A stretch of 10,609 bases of DNA, from NCBI GenBank assembly GCA_030637945.1, contig DAOWFN010000004.1, positions 1-10,609 of the forward strand, read 5' to 3'. Shown here piece by piece: positions 1 through 6,431 of the stretch (position 1 is the first letter of the stretch; each line of letters begins with the position of its first letter). Position numbers and translations under genes: made by a program. The notes beneath the pieces are model-generated. The model saw nothing but the letters and a program-made list of their open reading frames with translations. It was not told where the DNA came from and searched no databases. This DNA comes from Gammaproteobacteria bacterium. GTDB lineage: Bacteria > Pseudomonadota > Gammaproteobacteria > SZUA-229.

Positions 1-1052
1 CCCATCTTCCGCCCGCTGCGCGCTTCCGTTTTTCCATAAAGATGCAACTTGATATTATTCTGTGCAAAAATATCAGGCCAGTTCGGCAACCATAGATCAC
101 CCAGCATATTAACCATTACGACCGGTGACATCAGTCGGGTATCACCAGGTGACAGGCCACACATCATTCTTACCTGCTGTTCAAACTGCGAGGTTACACA
201 CGCGTCCTTGGTGTAATGACCACTGTTATGTGGTCGCGGCGCCATCTCGTTAAAGTACAGCACATTATCGGTACTCACGAAAAACTCAACCGCTAAAATT
301 CCAACGTAAGACATTGCATCGGCAAGGATCGAAGCATTTTTAACCGCAAGCTCGGCTACTTCATCAGATACACGCGCAGGCACGATACTCATATGCAAAA
401 CACCGTTCCTGTGCTGATTTTCCGACACTGGAAAACTCGCCAGTTCAGCATTAGCATTTCTTGCCACGATAGCAGAAACTTCACAACGAATATCAATTTT
501 TTTCTCCAGTACGCAATCAATCTTGCCTGCTTCGTTATAAGCATCATTAAGTTCAGCAGCGTTATTTACAACAAATTGCCCTTTACCGTCATAACCCAGA
601 GTATTGCTTTTCAAGATAGCAGGAAAACCAACTTCAACAGCAGCCTGCTCCAGATCGCTCTCTTGCACGATAGCGAAGTATGGTACTGGCTGCAGCCCGG
701 CCTTCAGCGCAAACTGTTTTTCCAGGTCTCTGTTCTGCGCAGTTTCGAGCGATTCTGCGCTAGGGTAAACGGTGGTTTTATCCGCGATAAAACGGACGCT
801 TTGGGATGGAATATTTTCAAATTCGAAGGTAATAGCATCACACTGTTTCGCCATATCCACAAGCGCTGCCTGATCTGTGTAGTCGGCCTGAATATGAACG
901 TCAGCGATAAGCCCGGCACCGCACGATGGGTCAGGATCCAGAACTACTACCCGATAACCCATGGTACGGGCGGCCACACAAAACATACGGCCCAACTGCC
1001 CACCACCTAATACACCTAGCGTTGCACCCGGTAAAATTTGCTTAAAACTCAT
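1..1052 (-). CDS. purK: PurK, N5-carboxyaminoimidazole ribonucleotide synthase (3' end cut by window edge)
   Basis: This ATP-grasp enzyme carboxylates aminoimidazole ribonucleotide (AIR) with ATP and bicarbonate to N5-CAIR in cytosolic purine synthesis. The reading frame is open from the ATG at 1052 to the left edge, giving 350 residues. Visible signatures are the N-terminal nucleotide-fold loop GGGQLGRM (about 16-23), the ATP-grasp glycine loop YDGKGQ (154-159), the metal/ATP-binding segment NEMAPRPHNSGHYT (268-281), and near the cut the C-terminal YGKTEARSGRKM. Family members are about 355-390 residues, so probably only the last few to 30 residues are missing. No in-frame start lies upstream before a long non-initiating stretch, and no strong ribosome binding site is visible. 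It follows purE on the same strand after 75 bases, the usual purE-purK operon. No frameshift was seen. Identification is secure from motifs; the C-terminus cannot be assessed. Confidence 0.95.
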   Translation of the reverse strand, partial: MSFKQILPGATLGVLGGGQLGRMFCVAARTMGYRVVVLDPDPSCGAGLIADVHIQADYTDQAALVDMAKQCDAITFEFENIPSQSVRFIADKTTVYPSAESLETAQNRDLEKQFALKAGLQPVPYFAIVQESDLEQAAVEVGFPAILKSNTLGYDGKGQFVVNNAAELNDAYNEAGKIDCVLEKKIDIRCEVSAIVARNANAELASFPVSENQHRNGVLHMSIVPARVSDEVAELAVKNASILADAMSYVGILAVEFFVSTDNVLYFNEMAPRPHNSGHYTKDACVTSQFEQQVRMMCGLSPGDTRLMSPVVMVNMLGDLWLPNWPDIFAQNNIKLHLYGKTEARSGRKM

Positions 1053-1127
1053 TATTTTATGTCTCGCACACTTTTCAAGATGTTTCGCACGATGATTTCG
1101 GGGTAGTCCGACTCTATTAATCCTGCT

Positions 1128-1655
1128 CTATTCATCAATGGCCGGCGGAAGCGTCATAGCAAAAACAGCTTGTTGCTGTTTTTCTCTAAAGTCGGCAAGT
1201 TTTTTAGCCAAAGGGGCATCTGAAATCGCCAAAATAGATATTGCAGATAATGCCGCATTTGCCGCACCCGCTTCACCAACCGCATAGGTTGCCACTGGAA
1301 TGCCTTTAGGCATCTGTACGATTGATAATAAAGAATCCATGCCTTTAAGATATTTTGAAGGGACAGGCACACCTAATACCGGCAGGGTGGTTTTAGATGC
1401 CAGCATACCCGGCAAATGTGCTGCTCCGCCAGCTCCGGCAATTATTACAGAAAAGCCATTACTGCGTGCAGATCCAGCAAATTCAAACAATAATTCGGGT
1501 GTGCGATGCGCAGATACGACCTTTGCCTCATAGGCTACACCAAATGATTCCAGCTGCTCAACGGCATGTTGCATAATCGGCCAATCGCTTTGACTGCCCA
1601 TAACCACCGCTATTTTATGAGTAGAAGCTTTACCGGTACTGTCTTGTTCTGACAT
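1128..1655 (-). CDS. purE: PurE, N5-carboxyaminoimidazole ribonucleotide mutase (class I)
   Basis: PurE moves the carboxyl group of N5-CAIR to carbon 4 to make CAIR, directly after PurK in purine synthesis. From the ATG at 1655 the protein has 175 residues, close to the usual 160-175. Diagnostic motifs are MGSQSDWPIM (19-28, phosphate binding), SAHRTPE (48-54; His50 corresponds to the catalytic His45 of E. coli), AGAGGAAHLPGM (73-84) and GVPV followed by SLLSIVQMPKGIPVAT (108-123). The ATG at 1655 is preferred over the in-frame TTG at 1667 because GGAAA at 1661-1665 lies 5 bases upstream of the ATG, and the four added residues are not typical of the family. These motifs fit the bacterial mutase (class I) that pairs with PurK. 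The gene starts an operon whose promoter should lie in the gap to the right; no clear -35/-10 pair or PurR-type box was recognised there. Confidence 0.96.
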   Translation of the reverse strand: MSEQDSTGKASTHKIAVVMGSQSDWPIMQHAVEQLESFGVAYEAKVVSAHRTPELLFEFAGSARSNGFSVIIAGAGGAAHLPGMLASKTTLPVLGVPVPSKYLKGMDSLLSIVQMPKGIPVATYAVGEAGAANAALSAISILAISDAPLAKKLADFREKQQQAVFAMTLPPAIDE

Positions 1656-1884
1656 AAGCTTTTCCAATGTTTTCCAAGAAAAAGCAGCTAATTGTATACG
1701 AAATAATCATTTTTTTATACCACCGATGCCATCCCTCTGTTTTTTTAGATCAGCGTCATCGATTTTGACACCATTCATCGACACCGTACTAATGAAATCC
1801 ATCTATTGACTATATTCGCCATAAACAGTCACATATATGCCACAATTGGCTTACATACCGTACTTTTAAAGGATTCTTGACTAG

Positions 1885-1904
1885 AGTGTAAAGATCACCT
1901 GTTG
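1885..1904 (+). repeat. Direct repeat, copy 1 (upstream of the rhodanese gene)
   Basis: AGTGTAAAGATCACCTGTTG at this position recurs at 2437-2455 with a single base deleted (the T after AAAGA). Each copy lies just upstream of one gene of the pair and ends in an in-frame TTG of that gene's reading frame. Nothing identical was noticed elsewhere in the window by eye. It could be a shared operator, an RNA-level signal, or the scar of a local duplication. Confidence 0.7.
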
Positions 1905-1924
1905 TCTGCCGAAAATAAAAATTT

Positions 1925-1928
1925 GAGG
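1925..1928 (+). promoter_or_regulatory. Ribosome binding site deciding the rhodanese start
   Basis: GAGG lies 6 bases ahead of the ATG at 1935. The in-frame TTG at 1902 has no purine-rich sequence ahead of it, so the ATG is the better start. Confidence 0.6.
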
Positions 1929-1934
1929 TTCTTA

Positions 1935-2438
1935 ATGGAATATCGAAATAACTCGCTTAAAGAATTTAATACATACGGTTCAAAACATAAGTTGCAACAG
2001 ATCACCCTCCTGGCCTCGTTATTAATTCCAGCAACGAACACACTTGCTGAAGAAACACCTGACTTAGCCAAACCAAAAGTCGTCGTCCCTGAAATGATTG
2101 CCGGTGTGGCCACAGTCAACGCCGAACAGGTTATCGAAATACTGACCTCAGATAAGCCCCCTATTTTAGTTGATGCCCGCATTAAAAAAGATCGTGAATA
2201 TGGTCACATCGAAAGCAGCATAAGCTTGCCTGATATAGAAACCAACTGTGACACTCTAAGTGAGATTAACACCGATAAAAATCAGCACATGATGTTCTAT
2301 TGTAACGGCCTACGATGCGGTCGTAGTGTGGTCTCCATAAAAGTAGCCCGATCCTGCGGCTACCACAATTTATCCTGGTTTAAAGGGGGATTTGCCGAGT
2401 GGAAAGACAAAGGATACCAATACGTGAAAAATCAATAG
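1935..2438 (+). CDS. Exported rhodanese-domain protein with a C-x4-C active-site loop
   Basis: From the ATG at 1935 the product has 167 residues. A basic stretch (KHK, 17-19), a hydrophobic run (about 23-33) and NTLA/EE (35-40) look like a signal peptide, which predicts a mature periplasmic protein of about 129 residues. The rest is a single rhodanese domain: LVDAR (78-82) with the preceding strand, HIESSISLP (91-99), and the active-site loop FYCNGLRCGRS (121-131), with the expected sulfur-carrying cysteine at 123. FKGGFAEWKDKGY (149-161) is the usual C-terminal end. Rhodaneses carry sulfane sulfur as a cysteine persulfide; the donor and acceptor here are unknown. The second cysteine (128) is not in the textbook loop but occurs in some periplasmic relatives. 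The following GGDEF-EAL gene starts 23 bases after the stop, so the two are probably cotranscribed. An alternative TTG start at 1902 would add 11 residues. Domain call is strong; physiological role is not known. Confidence 0.85.
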   Translation: MEYRNNSLKEFNTYGSKHKLQQITLLASLLIPATNTLAEETPDLAKPKVVVPEMIAGVATVNAEQVIEILTSDKPPILVDARIKKDREYGHIESSISLPDIETNCDTLSEINTDKNQHMMFYCNGLRCGRSVVSIKVARSCGYHNLSWFKGGFAEWKDKGYQYVKNQ

Positions 2439-2455
2439 TGTAAAGACACCTGTTG
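2437..2455 (+). repeat. Direct repeat, copy 2 (between the rhodanese and GGDEF-EAL genes)
   Basis: AGTGTAAAGACACCTGTTG matches copy 1 at 1885-1904 except for one missing T. It overlaps the last two bases of the rhodanese stop codon and ends in a TTG (2453-2455) that is in frame with the next gene. The starts are about 550 bases apart, so together the copies bracket the rhodanese gene. Confidence 0.7.
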
Positions 2456-2461
2456 CACAAC

Positions 2462-5296
2462 ATGAAACTAAATAACATGACATTACAAAAAACGCTCGCA
2501 ATTACTATTTTGCTCATTGGCGTTATCGGTGTCGCCCTGGTTTTTGCCACAGATTACACTTACAGACAACTCGCTTACCAACAACAAAAAGATTCTGTCA
2601 GCCAGCTCATTGCAATCAAGTCCGTCGATTTAATCAAAAAATTGACCGCCCGACAAAAAGATTTAGGATTTAGGTTACAGAGTGAGACCCAATTCAAAGA
2701 AGCACTTAAAACTAAAAATTTAAAAGATATTGTCTACTGGATAGATCAGGAATTTAATCGCTATTACGTGACGATAGGCTTGGTTAAACTGGAAAAAATC
2801 GTTATATACGATACCAACTTTCAGGTTTTGGCACGTTCAGAACGTGGCATCGACGTTATCAGCAACACTAACCTGCCCTGTGCACAGAATGTCGATCATG
2901 TTAAATCTTTACCCACGATTCAGCGCACCAAGCCAAGTACTCAGTTATGCACATACAATAATCAAACACTACTTTCGACTGTTCTTTCTGTTGGCAGCCT
3001 AAAACCTAAAGGGTTTATACACATCATTACTAATCCAGCGCATGTCTTAACTCAGATAGAACATGAACTGGGTGTAGCTATGGCAATTTATGGCCAAAAT
3101 AATAAAACGCTTCACAAATCCGTAAACTGGCCGACCAATGACACGATACAGGATTATTTAATAAGTAAACACACCATCAAAGCTGCCGATGACAAGCCCG
3201 TACTATTTATCAGTGCTGCCTCGGATATAACCTCGTTTAGAGGCCTGCTAAATGACACTCGATATAATGTAATACTCGCTGCATCAGCACTGACATTACT
3301 CACGCTGCTCATCGCATTATTAATTCTACACCGTGGTTTATTACCATTACAAAAACTACGTATCGCTGCTAATAGTAGCGCTCGTGGAGAATTCGCTTCC
3401 GTTGACGAAAATGGCTACAGTGAGATAAGTACGCCGATACATGCTTTTAATCTGATGGTCGGCAAAATTCAGTCGTTAATTGACGACCTCAAAGATGAAG
3501 TTGCAAAACATCAGAAAACAGAAGATAAATTTAAAAGAGAAAAAGAAAAAGCCGAAAAACACTCTCAACATGTAAAGAAACAAAGCAATTTTTTACATAT
3601 GACTTTGCAATCAATCGTTGATGGTGTAATCACAACAGATATAGACGGTTACGTACAAACCATCAACCCGATGGCAGAACAGTTAACCGGATGGACAGAA
3701 GCTGAAGCTGAAGGCAAACCCCTGGTGCAGGTGATGCATGCACTAAAAGAAGATACACATAAACGTATCTATGACCCTACCGAAAATATCGAATTTAAAA
3801 CAGCACTAGACGAACCGATTAGCGCAGTCCTTATCCAGAACAACAGCAACATAGAAACACCTGTGGAATATATCGTAGCACCTATGCGTGACCACGATGA
3901 CGAAATCGCTGGCATCGTAATTATCATCCATGATGAATCGGTACAGCGCTCACTTAACAGACAACTTACTTTCCAGGCGACCCACGACGCATTAACCGGT
4001 CTTATCAATCGTTACGAATTTGAACGTCGACTTAAAAACGTTATTTCGATGCAGGTAAATGAAAAATCTACAAACACATTGTGTTACATCGATCTTGACC
4101 AATTCAAACTTGTAAATGACACTTGCGGCCATACTGCCGGTGACGAACTACTCAAACAGATTACCTTATTACTGCAAGATAATATTGACAACATAGGCAC
4201 ACTGGCCCGCCTCGGCGGTGATGAATTTGGTTTATTACTGGAAAATAGTGATGTAACAAAAGCACAGGAAGTATCCAGACATCTGCTTGATGTAATTCAA
4301 AAATTCAATTTCACATGGAATGAAAGCACATTTACTATCGGCGCGAGCATTGGCATCTCTTCTATCTCACAATCCACAACCTCCTGTGAAGAGATCTTAA
4401 GCAATGCCGACTCTGCATGCTATCTTGCAAAAGAACGCGGCCGCAATCGTATTCAGGTATTCACTGAAGAAGATGACAGCCTGCTAACACAACAACGAGA
4501 GATGCATTGGGTCTCTCGGATCAATCACGCTCTGGAGGAAGATCGTTTCCAGTTATATTTCCAGGAGATCTCACCTCTGAAAGGTCACGAACAAGCATTT
4601 ATCATGCACGGTGAAATCCTGCTACGCATGATTGATAAAGAAGGCGACATCGTTACGCCTAACAATTTTTTACCCGCTGCTGAACGCTACAATATGATTA
4701 CCCTCATCGATGAGTGGGTAGTTGATAAATCAATTCAATGGCTAGCCTCTCGTAAAGAAAAAGTTTTAATCTCGGTTAATCTGTCAGGCATGTCACTATC
4801 TAACAGGAATTTTCTTAACTTCATCGTTTCGAAAATCAAACAACATAAAATCAATCCTGAACTGTTATGTTTTGAAATTACAGAAACTGCTGCGATCGGT
4901 AATCTAAGTACAGCGATACACTTTATGAATGTACTGAAAAAACTGGGCTGCTCGTTTGCGCTGGATGATTTTGGCAGCGGTTTATCATCGTTCTCATATC
5001 TGAACAGCTTACCTGTCGATTACCTAAAAATTGATGGTGCCTTTGTAATGGATATCGATAAAGACCCCATGCACTACGCGATGGTAAAATCCATTAATGA
5101 AGTGGGACAGGTTATGGGTATAAAAACCATCGCAGAATATGCCGCTTCTGAAAGCATCATCCAAAGCTTAAGAGAAGTAGGTGTTGATAACGCCCAAGGT
5201 TACGCGATTGCCCGACCAGTACCACTGGCCTCCCTAAATTTAAAAACTAAAAAACCAACATTATCCGCCGTCAAAAACGACCAGTCTGCAAGTTAA
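2462..5296 (+). CDS. Membrane-bound sensor with PAS, GGDEF and EAL domains (c-di-GMP turnover)
   Basis: From the ATG at 2462 the product has 944 residues. Order: membrane segment (about 10-29), periplasmic sensor region (about 30-268) not assigned to a named family, second membrane segment (about 270-290), HAMP-like linker and charged helix (about 291-370), PAS (about 372-492), GGDEF (about 502-669), EAL (about 681-923). The cyclase site has GGDEF intact (585-589) after DALTGL. The phosphodiesterase signature reads EIL instead of EAL (Glu718), yet Asn773, Glu805, Asp835-Asp836, Lys856, Glu892 and Gln912 are all present. Both activities are therefore plausible; the net direction cannot be read from sequence. 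The RxxD inhibitory site expected just before GGDEF is replaced by DNIG. Cys140 and Cys163 lie in the periplasmic part and could form a disulfide. Starts at TTG 2453 or ATG 2477 are possible; none has a good ribosome binding site. It is probably cotranscribed with the rhodanese gene. Confidence 0.92.
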   Translation: MKLNNMTLQKTLAITILLIGVIGVALVFATDYTYRQLAYQQQKDSVSQLIAIKSVDLIKKLTARQKDLGFRLQSETQFKEALKTKNLKDIVYWIDQEFNRYYVTIGLVKLEKIVIYDTNFQVLARSERGIDVISNTNLPCAQNVDHVKSLPTIQRTKPSTQLCTYNNQTLLSTVLSVGSLKPKGFIHIITNPAHVLTQIEHELGVAMAIYGQNNKTLHKSVNWPTNDTIQDYLISKHTIKAADDKPVLFISAASDITSFRGLLNDTRYNVILAASALTLLTLLIALLILHRGLLPLQKLRIAANSSARGEFASVDENGYSEISTPIHAFNLMVGKIQSLIDDLKDEVAKHQKTEDKFKREKEKAEKHSQHVKKQSNFLHMTLQSIVDGVITTDIDGYVQTINPMAEQLTGWTEAEAEGKPLVQVMHALKEDTHKRIYDPTENIEFKTALDEPISAVLIQNNSNIETPVEYIVAPMRDHDDEIAGIVIIIHDESVQRSLNRQLTFQATHDALTGLINRYEFERRLKNVISMQVNEKSTNTLCYIDLDQFKLVNDTCGHTAGDELLKQITLLLQDNIDNIGTLARLGGDEFGLLLENSDVTKAQEVSRHLLDVIQKFNFTWNESTFTIGASIGISSISQSTTSCEEILSNADSACYLAKERGRNRIQVFTEEDDSLLTQQREMHWVSRINHALEEDRFQLYFQEISPLKGHEQAFIMHGEILLRMIDKEGDIVTPNNFLPAAERYNMITLIDEWVVDKSIQWLASRKEKVLISVNLSGMSLSNRNFLNFIVSKIKQHKINPELLCFEITETAAIGNLSTAIHFMNVLKKLGCSFALDDFGSGLSSFSYLNSLPVDYLKIDGAFVMDIDKDPMHYAMVKSINEVGQVMGIKTIAEYAASESIIQSLREVGVDNAQGYAIARPVPLASLNLKTKKPTLSAVKNDQSAS

Positions 5297-5301
5297 CGAA
5301 A

Positions 5302-5335
5302 CAGGGGTCAGAGACAGGCTTGTCTCTGACCCCTG
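5302..5335. repeat. Perfect palindrome (REP-like) between convergent genes, possible bidirectional terminator
   Basis: Arms of 15 bases, CAGGGGTCAGAGACA (5302-5316) and its exact complement (5321-5335), enclose the loop GGCT. It begins 5 bases after the stop of the GGDEF-EAL gene and ends 6 bases before the stop of cbbR on the other strand, so it could stop transcription from both sides. No long T tract follows on either strand, so it is not a classical intrinsic terminator. From memory, GGGGTCAGA/TCTGACCCC palindromes are scattered in many gammaproteobacterial genomes and linked to REP-associated tyrosine transposases; that link needs a genome-wide count. Confidence 0.8.
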
Positions 5336-5341
5336 ATAAGC

Positions 5342-6244
5342 CTAGATAAATTCCTTCGCCTGCTCCAGTACAAATGTTTTAAAAACCTTTGCCACAGGTG
5401 ATAAACGTTTACCTTTTCGCTGGATTACATACCAGTGACGCTGAATCGGAAAACCTTTCACATCCAGTACCTGCAAACGTTTTGTCTCCAGCTCAAGTTC
5501 TAACGTATGGATCGAAACAATGCCCAGGCCTAAACCTGCTTCCACTGCCTGCTTAATGGCTTCATTACTCGTCATTTCGATGCCGGTATGAAAACCCACC
5601 GCATGCTCACTAAAAAACCGCTCGATCGCACTTCGTGTACCAGAACCTTTTTCACGCACTACAAAATTCTCATCTTCAAAATGCTTAAGCTCAAGCTGCT
5701 GCTCTGATGCGAATGGATGGCCCGGTGATGCAATCATAACCAATGGATTTTCCATAAACGCCTCTGCGTCCACCTCAACACCCTCAGGCGGCTGCCCCAT
5801 GATGACAAGGTCCGGTCGATTGGCTTCTAACTGATCACGCAGACTCGCCCGATTGGTAATATCCAGGCTGATAGTGACATCTTTGTAACGCTGAGAAAAT
5901 GCAGCTAATAAACGCGTTGCGAAATGACTGGCGGTGGTAGCCACTGATATTGATAAACGGCCTGACTGCACGCCTTTTAGCTCATCCAGTACCACTTCGG
6001 CCTCATCTAACATATGGCCGATGCTTTTGCTGTAAGCATAAATCTCCCGCCCGGCGGCGGTCAGGTGCATTTTTTTACCTATCTGCTCGAATAACGGCAA
6101 GCCTGCAGCCTCTTCTAACTGCTTGATTTGCATAGAAACACCTGGCTGGCTGAGGTGTAACTCCTCAGCCGCACGGGTATAACTTAAATGTCTTGCGGCC
6201 GACTCAAATACCTTGAGTTGCCTGAATGTCATGTTTAATGCCAT
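5342..6244 (-). CDS. cbbR: CbbR, LysR-type regulator of the Calvin-cycle genes
   Basis: The product has 300 residues, the normal size for a LysR-type regulator. The N-terminal winged helix-turn-helix is clear (about 6-65; YTRAAEELHLSQPGVSMQIK at 22-41), followed by a linker helix and an effector-binding domain (about 91-295) with GRLSISVATTASHF at its start and VREKGSGTRSAIERFF (186-201), a CbbR-like segment of the effector pocket. Divergent placement next to a form II RubisCO gene supports CbbR rather than another LysR member. CbbR proteins bind metabolites such as RuBP, NADPH or PEP depending on species; the effector here cannot be read. The ATG at 6244 has a modest AGAGA ahead of it, and the next in-frame ATG (M5) would trim the start of the HTH domain slightly. 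A strong promoter with a perfect -10 lies inside the likely CbbR site, suggesting autoregulation. It converges on the GGDEF-EAL gene. Confidence 0.92.
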   Translation of the reverse strand: MALNMTFRQLKVFESAARHLSYTRAAEELHLSQPGVSMQIKQLEEAAGLPLFEQIGKKMHLTAAGREIYAYSKSIGHMLDEAEVVLDELKGVQSGRLSISVATTASHFATRLLAAFSQRYKDVTISLDITNRASLRDQLEANRPDLVIMGQPPEGVEVDAEAFMENPLVMIASPGHPFASEQQLELKHFEDENFVVREKGSGTRSAIERFFSEHAVGFHTGIEMTSNEAIKQAVEAGLGLGIVSIHTLELELETKRLQVLDVKGFPIQRHWYVIQRKGKRLSPVAKVFKTFVLEQAKEFI

Positions 6245-6284
6245 TTTGTGTCTCTTTTATAGGCGCTAGCTTACTATCGCCAAT

Positions 6285-6310
6285 TTATCATAAGCAATCA
6301 CTTATTATAA
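6285..6310. promoter_or_regulatory. Candidate CbbR recognition site (imperfect palindrome)
   Basis: TTATCATAAG (6285-6294) and CTTATTATAA (6301-6310) form arms matching at 9 of 10 positions around a 6-base centre. It contains TCA-N7-TCA (6288-6300), fitting the TNA-N7-TNA form reported for CbbR sites. Measured from the predicted cbbM start near 6363 it covers about -78 to -53, where LysR-type recognition sites normally lie. It also covers the -10 box of the predicted cbbR promoter. Confidence 0.6.
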
Positions 6311-6333
6311 CAATCAAAAACATTTAGTGTTAA
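6304..6333 (-). promoter_or_regulatory. Predicted sigma-70 promoter of cbbR
   Basis: Reading the minus strand, TTAACA (complement of 6328-6333, 5 of 6 to TTGACA) is followed after 18 bases by a perfect TATAAT (complement of 6304-6309). Transcription would start near 6297, giving a leader of about 53 bases before the cbbR ATG. The -10 lies inside the candidate CbbR palindrome, so CbbR binding should repress it. Confidence 0.6.
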
Positions 6334-6336
6334 TTA
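6324..6336. promoter_or_regulatory. Candidate CbbR activation half-site
   Basis: TTA-N7-TTA (6324-6326, 6334-6336) is a second match to TNA-N7-TNA. It overlaps the -35 position of cbbM, where LysR-type activators contact polymerase, and the -35 box of cbbR. The motif is short and AT-rich, so chance is a real alternative. Confidence 0.4.
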
Positions 6337-6356
6337 TGTTGTATCGGAACTATAGT
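6328..6356 (+). promoter_or_regulatory. Predicted activator-dependent promoter of cbbM
   Basis: TATAGT (6351-6356) matches 5 of 6 bases of the -10 consensus; the -35 position at 17-base spacing (6328-6333, TGTTAA) is poor. A good -10 with a poor -35 next to LysR-type sites is typical of an activator-dependent promoter. The start would be near 6363. Confidence 0.5.
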
Positions 6357-6364
6357 ATGCGCCC

Positions 6365-6394
6365 TTGGTAGCGAAAGCCCTGCTTTTGCATCAA
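6365..6394 (+). promoter_or_regulatory. Hairpin at the predicted 5' end of the cbbM mRNA
   Basis: GCGAAAGC (6371-6378) pairs with GCTTTTGC (6382-6389) around loop CCT, with one G-T pair. The stem continues as TTGGT (6365-6369) with ATCAA (6390-6394) across a bulged A at 6370. That is 13 pairs starting within a few bases of the predicted transcript start. Such a 5'-terminal stem could protect the message from decay; an attenuator or no function are alternatives. Confidence 0.5.
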
Positions 6395-6420
6395 CCGAAT
6401 TTTAATTTTTAACAATAATG

Positions 6421-6426
6421 AGGAGA
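6421..6426 (+). promoter_or_regulatory. Strong ribosome binding site of cbbM
   Basis: AGGAGA, preceded by TG, sits 5 bases ahead of the ATG at 6432. It is the best Shine-Dalgarno match in the window, in keeping with the high expression expected of RubisCO. Confidence 0.85.
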
Positions 6427-6431
6427 TCTTA

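Larger units (their letters stand above)
1656..1934. other. Divergent intergenic region between purE and the rhodanese gene
   Basis: These 279 bases should hold the start signals for purEK (leftward) and the rhodanese/c-di-GMP unit (rightward). On the minus strand TACAAT (complement of 1691-1696) resembles a -10 box for purE but has no good -35 partner. On the plus strand TTGACT occurs at 1806-1811 and 1877-1882, each -35-like but without a convincing -10 box at normal spacing. The only distinctive element is the first copy of a direct repeat at 1885-1904. No RNA gene, terminator or additional open frame of note was seen. Confidence 0.6.

Noticed and set aside
393..1010. A 205-codon open frame on the plus strand
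   Set aside because: It lies wholly opposite purK, whose motifs are all in place; the plus-strand translation has no recognisable domain and is an antisense shadow.
1656..1667. TTG at 1667 as start of PurE
   Set aside because: GGAAA at 1661-1665 is positioned as a ribosome binding site for the ATG at 1655, and the extra residues are not expected in the family.
1755..1785. Repeated CATCGA with CACC nearby as a possible operator in the purE/rhodanese gap
   Set aside because: Six-base matches in a short AT-rich gap are expected by chance and the spacing shows no symmetry.
1902..1934. TTG at 1902 as start of the rhodanese protein
   Set aside because: It has no ribosome binding site, whereas the ATG at 1935 has GAGG at proper spacing and puts the signal peptide nearer the N-terminus. 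It is kept open only because of the direct repeat that ends there.
6245..6431. Riboswitch or small RNA between cbbR and cbbM
   Set aside because: The gap is explained by promoters, CbbR-type sites, one simple hairpin and the ribosome binding site; no known riboswitch core was recognised.
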